In this document: piece after piece, positions 5,081-8,959 of the stretch
How positions within the stretch are numbered: position 1 is the stretch's first letter
How the letters are laid out: each line of letters begins with the position of its first letter
NCBI GenBank assembly: GCA_934359755.1
Contig: CAKRLV010000055.1
Coordinates: 1-8,959, forward strand
Direction of reading: 5' to 3'
DNA: 8,959 nucleotides
Source: an uncultured Agathobacter sp.
GTDB lineage: Bacteria > Bacillota > Clostridia > Lachnospirales > Lachnospiraceae
Notes under the pieces: model-generated
Databases searched by the model: none
What the model saw: the letters and a program-made list of their open reading frames with translations, nothing else
Told to the model about the DNA's origin: nothing
Translations under genes and position numbers: made by a program

Positions 5081-7474
5081 ATGCAGGAAATATACAGAGT
5101 AAAGACAGGTCCGATGGCATTATCGGACAATATGGTAACAGGTGAAAAATACAGGATTACTTTTCTGACAGAGGCGCTTGTCCGTCTGGAATACAGCGAA
5201 GATGGTGTATTCGAGGACAGGGCAACACAGACAGTATTGTTCAGGGATTTTCCAAAGACCGACTATCATGTGGTGCGCAACGCTGATGGAATTGAGGTTC
5301 ATACATCAATGCTTCACCTGATATATAATGAGAAGGAGTTCTCATCACATGGACTGAGTATACAGATCAAGGGAAACCTGAGCGCATATCACAGCATCTG
5401 GCATTATGGCGAAAAGGTGGATGATCTGCAGGGTACGGCGCGTACACTTGATGACGTAAACGGAGCGACTGAGCTTGGACACGGTATTGTTTCGCGCTTT
5501 GGATATTCAATTCTTGATGACAGTAAATCACAGATTTTACTTGATGATGGATGGATTGAGCCAAGAAAAAAAGGCGTGTCGGATTTGTATTTCTTTGGAT
5601 ACGGACATGAATACAAGCAGGCGCTCAATGATTTTTACAGGCTTTGTGGCAAGACACCGATGCTTCCGCGATACGCACTGGGAAACTGGTGGAGCAGATA
5701 TTATAAATACTCAGAAGAAAGCTATATGGAGCTGATGGACAGATTCGATGAAAAGAACATCCCGTTCACAGTAGCCGTAATAGATATGGACTGGCATCAG
5801 GTTGATGTGGACCCTAAATACGGAAGCGGCTGGACAGGATATACATGGAACAAAAAGCTTTTCCCGGATCCGAAGCGCTTTCTTGGAAAGCTCCATGACA
5901 GAGGAATGCATACTACCTTGAATGTGCACCCTGCGGATGGTGTGCAGGGCTGTGAAGAGATGTATGTTGATATGGCAAAGGAAATGGGCGTGGACTATGA
6001 AAATGAGGATCCGGTTGTATGTGATCCGGCGAGTCCTAAGTTTTTGGAGGCATATTTTAAGTATCTTCATCATCCGAGAGAGGCTGAGGGCGTGGATTTC
6101 TGGTGGATTGACTGGCAGCAGGGCAGCAACTGCAAGGTTGAAGGACTGGATCCGCTATGGATTTTTAATCATTTTCATTATCTCGATAATAAAAGAGGCG
6201 GCAAGCGTCCAATGACATTCTCGCGCTATGCAGGTCCGGGAAGCCATAGATATCCGATTGGATTTTCGGGAGATACACATATTACATGGGAGTCGCTTGA
6301 TTTCCAGCCGTATTTTACAACGACAGCGACAAACATCGGATATGGATGGTGGAGCCACGATATTGGCGGACATATGTTTGGCTACAAGGATGATGAGCTT
6401 ACAGCCAGATGGACACAATACGGTATATTCTCTCCGATAATGCGTCTGCACAGCTCATGCAGCGAATTTAACGGCAAGGAGCCGTGGAGATTTAAAAAAG
6501 AAACAGAGGAAGCGATGGAGGCGGCTCTTAGACAGAGACATTGTATGATTCCGTATCTGTATACCATGAATTATCGCAGCTATGCCGAAAATATCCCGTT
6601 GATTGAGCCAATGTATTATGAGTATCCTGAGAATGCAGAGGCTTACGAGGTAAAGAATCAGTATTTCTTTGGCAGCCAGCTTATGGTAGCGCCTGTTACA
6701 ACTCCACGCATTAAGGGACTTAATGTGGCAAAAACCAAAGTATGGTTCCCGGAGGGCATCTGGTATGATATCTATACAGGCATGCGCTATGAAGGTGGAA
6801 GGATGCTGGAGACCTACAGGGATTTGAACAGCATACCGGTTTTTGCAAAGGCAGGAGGCATATTCGTGTGCGCGGATGCTGGTGAGCTTGATGCGAGGTC
6901 TGTTATCAAAAATCCTAATGTATTATGTGTCAGGGTATTTCCGGAGGCTGATGGCGAGTTTGAGCTATACGAGGATGACAATGAATCTTGCGGATATATA
7001 GATGGCAGATGTGTGACCACAGCTATGAAATATACTGCGGATAAAGATTTGTTTGTCATTTCACCGGCAGATGGCGATACATCATTAATACCTGAAAACA
7101 GAACCTATAAGCTTGTCTTTGAGAGAAGAACCGAAGCAGCGGCCGGTAAGGTAAAGGTGTCTGTGGACGGTAAAGAGGTCTGGACAATAAATAAATATGA
7201 TAAAGAAAACAGAAAGCTTGCCATTACTGTAAATGCATCAACAACAAGCGAAATTTGCGTTGCGATATCAGCAGACACAGTGGCCTGTGATAATCAGGTA
7301 GAAAAGACCTGCTTTGATTTCCTTAATCAGGCTGAGATAAGTTTTAGACTCAAGGATGAAATTTATGATCTTATTACATCAGGAAAGAAAGCCACAGTTA
7401 TTTTATCAGAGCTTAAAGCAATGGAAATTGATACAGAACTGTATGGTGCTTTGGCAGAAGTAATTACAGCCTGA
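5081..7474 (+). CDS. GH31-family alpha-glycosidase, cytoplasmic
   Basis: This 797-residue retaining alpha-glycosidase should cleave the sugar imported by the upstream transporter. No signal peptide is visible. The N-terminal beta-sandwich covers about residues 1-190. The TIM barrel begins near YALGNWWSRYYKYS (about 197) and contains VIDMDWH (D235, D237; substrate-pocket region). The probable nucleophile is D344 in FWWIDWQQGS and the probable acid/base is D398 in GFSGDTHITW. The segments IGYGWWSHDIGGH and GIFSPIMRLHS follow, as expected in GH31. A C-terminal beta region includes ELYEDDNESCGYIDG (from 628), typical of DUF5110. A helical tail covers about 735-797. The common WxDMNE nucleophile motif is replaced by WIDWQQ. 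GH31 includes alpha-glucosidases, alpha-xylosidases, alpha-galactosidases, alpha-N-acetylgalactosaminidases and transglycosylases, so specificity is open. GAGAGG (5066-5071) precedes the ATG; the gap from the permease gene is 27 bases. It is last gene of the operon. Confidence 0.93.
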   Translation: MQEIYRVKTGPMALSDNMVTGEKYRITFLTEALVRLEYSEDGVFEDRATQTVLFRDFPKTDYHVVRNADGIEVHTSMLHLIYNEKEFSSHGLSIQIKGNLSAYHSIWHYGEKVDDLQGTARTLDDVNGATELGHGIVSRFGYSILDDSKSQILLDDGWIEPRKKGVSDLYFFGYGHEYKQALNDFYRLCGKTPMLPRYALGNWWSRYYKYSEESYMELMDRFDEKNIPFTVAVIDMDWHQVDVDPKYGSGWTGYTWNKKLFPDPKRFLGKLHDRGMHTTLNVHPADGVQGCEEMYVDMAKEMGVDYENEDPVVCDPASPKFLEAYFKYLHHPREAEGVDFWWIDWQQGSNCKVEGLDPLWIFNHFHYLDNKRGGKRPMTFSRYAGPGSHRYPIGFSGDTHITWESLDFQPYFTTTATNIGYGWWSHDIGGHMFGYKDDELTARWTQYGIFSPIMRLHSSCSEFNGKEPWRFKKETEEAMEAALRQRHCMIPYLYTMNYRSYAENIPLIEPMYYEYPENAEAYEVKNQYFFGSQLMVAPVTTPRIKGLNVAKTKVWFPEGIWYDIYTGMRYEGGRMLETYRDLNSIPVFAKAGGIFVCADAGELDARSVIKNPNVLCVRVFPEADGEFELYEDDNESCGYIDGRCVTTAMKYTADKDLFVISPADGDTSLIPENRTYKLVFERRTEAAAGKVKVSVDGKEVWTINKYDKENRKLAITVNASTTSEICVAISADTVACDNQVEKTCFDFLNQAEISFRLKDEIYDLITSGKKATVILSELKAMEIDTELYGALAEVITA

Positions 7475-7541
7475 GGATATTGAGTTCTCGAAATCTGCGA
7501 ACTTACCAGCTTGGCATAGTAAATTAATAATTTCTCGGGGG

Positions 7542-7603
7542 AGGGTCAATAAGGTATTCATCGGATTGCGTGCAAGCATTCATCGATGATACCTTTTGAC
7601 CCT
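7542..7603 (+). other. Long interrupted hairpin after the GH31 gene (hairpin 1), possible operon terminator
   Basis: AGGGTCAA (7542-7549), AAGGTAT (7551-7557) and CATCG (7559-7563) pair with CGATG (7584-7588), ATACCTT (7589-7595) and TTGACCCT (7596-7603). This gives about 20 base pairs with two single-T bulges and a 20-base apical loop. Only three Ts follow before AATCAT, so it is a weak classical terminator despite the strong stem. It starts 68 bases past the GH31 stop. It may end the operon, protect the mRNA 3' end, or form the first part of a structured RNA with the two hairpins that follow. The 7475-7541 stretch before it shows nothing recognisable. Confidence 0.6.
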
Positions 7604-7618
7604 TTAATCATAGTAAAA

Positions 7619-7657
7619 GGAAAACGCAGGCGTAGCGGGCTACGCCGAGGCTTTTCC
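7619..7657 (+). other. Hairpin 2 of the intergenic structured element
   Basis: GGCGTAG (7629-7635) and CTACGCC (7640-7646) form a perfect 7-bp stem around CGGG. It is extended outward by GC/GC (7626-7627 with 7650-7651) and GGAAAA/TTTTCC (7619-7624 with 7652-7657), separated by small internal loops. The stem is GC-rich against AT-rich flanks. It begins 15 bases after hairpin 1. Confidence 0.6.
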
Positions 7658-7662
7658 ACCTG

Positions 7663-7694
7663 TACACTCGGATTTGCAACCGATGGATAGTGTA
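7663..7694 (+). other. Hairpin 3 of the intergenic structured element
   Basis: TACAC (7663-7667) and TCGG (7668-7671) pair with CCGA (7680-7683) and GTGTA (7690-7694). The loop is 8 bases (ATTTGCAA) and there is a 6-base one-sided bulge (7684-7689). It follows hairpin 2 by five bases. TCGGATT here repeats TCGGATT at 7561-7567 of hairpin 1, and CCGATG (7680-7685) can alternatively pair with CATCGG (7559-7564). Confidence 0.45.
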
Positions 7695-7721
7695 GTTATT
7701 TCGAAAACGATGTACTGGTAT

Positions 7722-7749
7722 TTGTTCATAAATTAGGTTATACTATAAA
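7722..7749 (+). promoter_or_regulatory. Possible promoter of the alpha/beta hydrolase gene
   Basis: TTGTTC (7722-7727), a 16-base spacer and TATAAA (7744-7749) form a weak -35 and a good -10. An overlapping TATACT at 7739-7744 is an alternative -10 but has no matching -35. Either would give a leader of about 45-50 bases to the ATG at 7802. The long gap and hairpins upstream suggest the hydrolase is transcribed separately from the sugar operon. Confidence 0.4.
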
Positions 7750-7801
7750 AAATTAGTTGTCGGAAATTTATTACGAAGCATTAATCATAAGGAGTGAACA
7801 A

Positions 7802-8626
7802 ATGAAATCAAAAAATGCGTTTATAGAGTTTGACGAAGATAAGGAAAACTGTTTTCCAGAGATATATGAACTTAATATTATAAGTGGAGGCTGTCATTTA
7901 TATGGATATATGCTGACACCAGACAAGAGAATACAAGGACCTTATCCTACCGTAATCATGTCGCATGGGTTCCCAGGATATACGACGAACAATGATTTAG
8001 AGCATGCGTTGATGAGAATGGGATGTGTTGTGATACATATGAATCACAGAGGTGCATGGGGAAGTGAAGGTAATTATCTTTTTACCAATTTGAAGGATGA
8101 CCTTATTGCAATCGCAAAGTGGGCACACAATCCAGCTATTGCTGATCAGTATGATATTGACAGGGATAATATATTCCTTGTAGGACACAGTATGGGAGGA
8201 CAGACTGTTCTAAATGCGGCTAAAGATATTTCTTTTATCAAAGGTGTTGTAGCTATGGCAGCCTATGATATAGGTGCTGCGTTCAGATACAAGATGGAGA
8301 AAGATTTATTCCTTATGATTGAGACAGAAGGGCAATGCCTTAAAATGAATTCTGCAAGCGAGGTATATGAGAACGCCTTGATGAATCAGCAGGAACTGAG
8401 TGTGTTGAATCGTTATGAGGAATTAGCAAAGCACAATGTCCTTTTGATTCAGGCAGAATATGACACTATAGCACCTCCGGATAAAATGCTTAAACCGCTT
8501 GCTGATAAATTGATAGAATGTAATGCGAATGTACAGTATAAGTCGATTAAGAGTAATCATAGCTTTATTGGACAGAGGATGAAGCTTACGCATATTGTTG
8601 GGGAGTGGATGGAGGATATCATATAA
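7802..8626 (+). CDS. Alpha/beta-hydrolase fold protein (putative esterase or peptidase-like hydrolase)
   Basis: This 274-residue cytoplasmic protein is a single-domain alpha/beta hydrolase. The oxyanion-hole segment SHGFPGY lies at about residues 54-60. The nucleophile elbow GHSMGG places Ser130, the acid is Asp221 in AEYDTIAPP, and the base is His253 in SNHSF, so the triad is complete and correctly ordered. A helical lid-like insert (about 155-200, MEKDLFLMIETEGQCLKM...) could shape the substrate pocket. The start at 7802 is chosen because AAGGAG (7789-7794) lies seven bases before it. A TTG start at 7757 would place this site inside the gene. No signal peptide is seen. The family covers esterases, lipases, acyl-peptide hydrolases and others, and the substrate cannot be deduced. 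Its neighbours, a sugar operon and an integrase fragment, give no firm clue; deacylation of a glycoside is possible but unproven. Confidence 0.88.
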   Translation: MKSKNAFIEFDEDKENCFPEIYELNIISGGCHLYGYMLTPDKRIQGPYPTVIMSHGFPGYTTNNDLEHALMRMGCVVIHMNHRGAWGSEGNYLFTNLKDDLIAIAKWAHNPAIADQYDIDRDNIFLVGHSMGGQTVLNAAKDISFIKGVVAMAAYDIGAAFRYKMEKDLFLMIETEGQCLKMNSASEVYENALMNQQELSVLNRYEELAKHNVLLIQAEYDTIAPPDKMLKPLADKLIECNANVQYKSIKSNHSFIGQRMKLTHIVGEWMEDII

Positions 8627-8655
8627 ATTCCTGTTTGCCGAAATATTTTTATAAC

Positions 8656-8719
8656 TTTCCCTATTTTACAGGCTTTTTAGCCTATTCATTAGTGAAATGA
8701 TATGTATTTTCCCTTATTT
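8656..8719 (+). repeat. Direct TTTCCCT(T)ATTT repeats between the hydrolase and integrase genes
   Basis: TTTCCCTATTTT (8656-8667) recurs with one added T as TTTCCCTTATTTT (8708-8720), and again inverted as AAATAAGGGAAA (8746-8757). A small hairpin AGGCT-TTTT-AGCCT (8670-8683) lies between the direct copies. Such repeats beside an integrase gene could be arm-type recombinase-binding sites, but no att core can be defined from one end alone. Confidence 0.4.
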
Positions 8720-8757
8720 TTGCCCTTATGAGATAATCGTAAGGGAAATAAGGGAAA
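8708..8757. repeat. Strong 50-nt interrupted palindrome, possible bidirectional terminator or recombinase-related site
   Basis: TTTCCCTTATTT (8708-8719) pairs perfectly with AAATAAGGGAAA (8746-8757). After a three-base bulge (TTG), CCCTTATGA (8723-8731) pairs with TCGTAAGGG (8737-8745), one wobble included, around a five-base loop. That is 21 base pairs in 50 bases. On the plus strand it is followed by GTTTTATTT, so it could terminate the hydrolase transcript. It also lies just past the integrase stop on the other strand. Confidence 0.6.
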
Positions 8758-8764
8758 GTTTTAT

Positions 8765-8959
8765 TTAGTCGTTGCCTGCCACTTTATCAAGTAACTTTGC
8801 GGATTCCCGTTTGGCTTTTCTCGTGGAGTGGGCGTAGACATTCATTGTGGTACTGACATCTGAGTGTCCTAACAGTTCCTGTACATCCTTTGGTGCTGCT
8901 CCATTTGCCAGAAGGTTGCTTGTGTAGGTGTGTCGCAGCTGGTGAAAATGAAATCCTTC
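8765..8959 (-). CDS. Tyrosine recombinase/integrase, C-terminal 64 residues (5' end outside window)
   Basis: The minus-strand frame from 8959 to the TAA at 8767-8765 encodes 64 residues of a phage-integrase-family catalytic domain. Visible motifs are HQLRHTYTSNLLANG (the H-x-x-R signature, visible residues 6-9), DVQELLGHSDVSTTMNVYAH (His32, and the nucleophile Tyr42 with its codon at 8836-8834), and a basic helical tail STRKAKRESAKLLDKV. The enzyme cuts and rejoins DNA through a covalent 3'-phosphotyrosine. The fit is good for integrases of Firmicute integrative elements, including the Tn916-like type, or of prophages; which one cannot be told from the tail. The C-terminus looks intact, so only the window edge truncates it. 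It converges on the alpha/beta hydrolase gene with 138 bases between stops. The window probably ends just inside a mobile element. Confidence 0.92.
   Translation of the reverse strand, partial: EGFHFHQLRHTYTSNLLANGAAPKDVQELLGHSDVSTTMNVYAHSTRKAKRESAKLLDKVAGND

Noticed and set aside
5711..6073. Minus-strand open frame of 120 codons opposite the GH31 gene
   Set aside because: It lies antisense to conserved catalytic-domain codons and its composition (Cys, His and Arg rich) is that of a shadow frame.
5922..6215. Plus-strand open frame of 97 codons inside the GH31 gene
   Set aside because: It is a shadow frame overlapping the strongly conserved GH31 catalytic region, with no ribosome binding site or recognisable domain.
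7511..7539. TTGGCA at 7511-7516 as the -35 of a promoter for the three-hairpin element
   Set aside because: No acceptable -10 hexamer occurs 16-18 bases downstream; the sequence there is TTCTCGGG-like.
7542..7694. CRISPR array or transposon ends in the hairpin region
   Set aside because: There are no regularly spaced repeats with unique spacers, and no transposase frame or matching terminal repeats bounding a unit.

Overview
The window looks like chromosomal DNA of an anaerobic, low-to-moderate GC Firmicute, most likely a gut Lachnospiraceae of the Roseburia/Agathobacter/Butyrivibrio type. This is an inference from moderately AT-rich DNA, strong AGGAGG-type ribosome binding sites, a lipoprotein-anchored CUT1 sugar transporter without its own ATPase, a GGDEF gene and the protein style. 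No rRNA or other marker gene is present to prove it.

Layout. (1) 1-593, plus strand: 3' end of a GGDEF diguanylate cyclase gene cut by the left edge. (2) 1632-607, minus strand: a LacI/GalR-family regulator, convergent with the GGDEF gene. (3) About 1633-1945: a divergent control region with a good promoter for each side. A perfect 12-bp palindrome with a central CG sits at the predicted transcription start of the rightward operon. (4) 1946-7474, plus strand: a tight four-gene sugar operon encoding a lipoprotein sugar-binding protein, two CUT1 permeases and a large cytoplasmic GH31 alpha-glycosidase. (5) 7475-7801: a 327-base gap with three consecutive hairpins (7542-7694), then a possible promoter. 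(6) 7802-8626, plus strand: a single-domain alpha/beta hydrolase with an intact Ser-Asp-His triad. (7) 8627-8764: a short gap with a strong 50-nt interrupted palindrome and related TTTCCCT repeats. (8) 8959-8765, minus strand: the C-terminal 64 codons of a tyrosine recombinase cut by the right edge, with the catalytic Tyr and the HxxR motif visible. An integrative element probably lies to the right, with its end in or near this gap.

How the genes fit together. The regulator probably represses the operon through the palindrome until a sugar ligand appears. The binding lipoprotein captures an oligosaccharide or glycoside outside the cell, and the two permeases import it. Energy must come from a shared MsmX/UgpC-type ATPase encoded elsewhere, since none is here. 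The GH31 enzyme has no signal peptide, so it would cleave the sugar in the cytoplasm. The substrate cannot be read from sequence alone. An alpha-linked glucoside or galactoside is plausible, but the divergent nucleophile motif (WWIDWQQG) cautions against calling it an ordinary maltase.

For a new system, the best candidates are the unassigned three-hairpin intergenic element and the integrase-proximal repeat/hairpin region. The sugar locus itself is of a familiar type.
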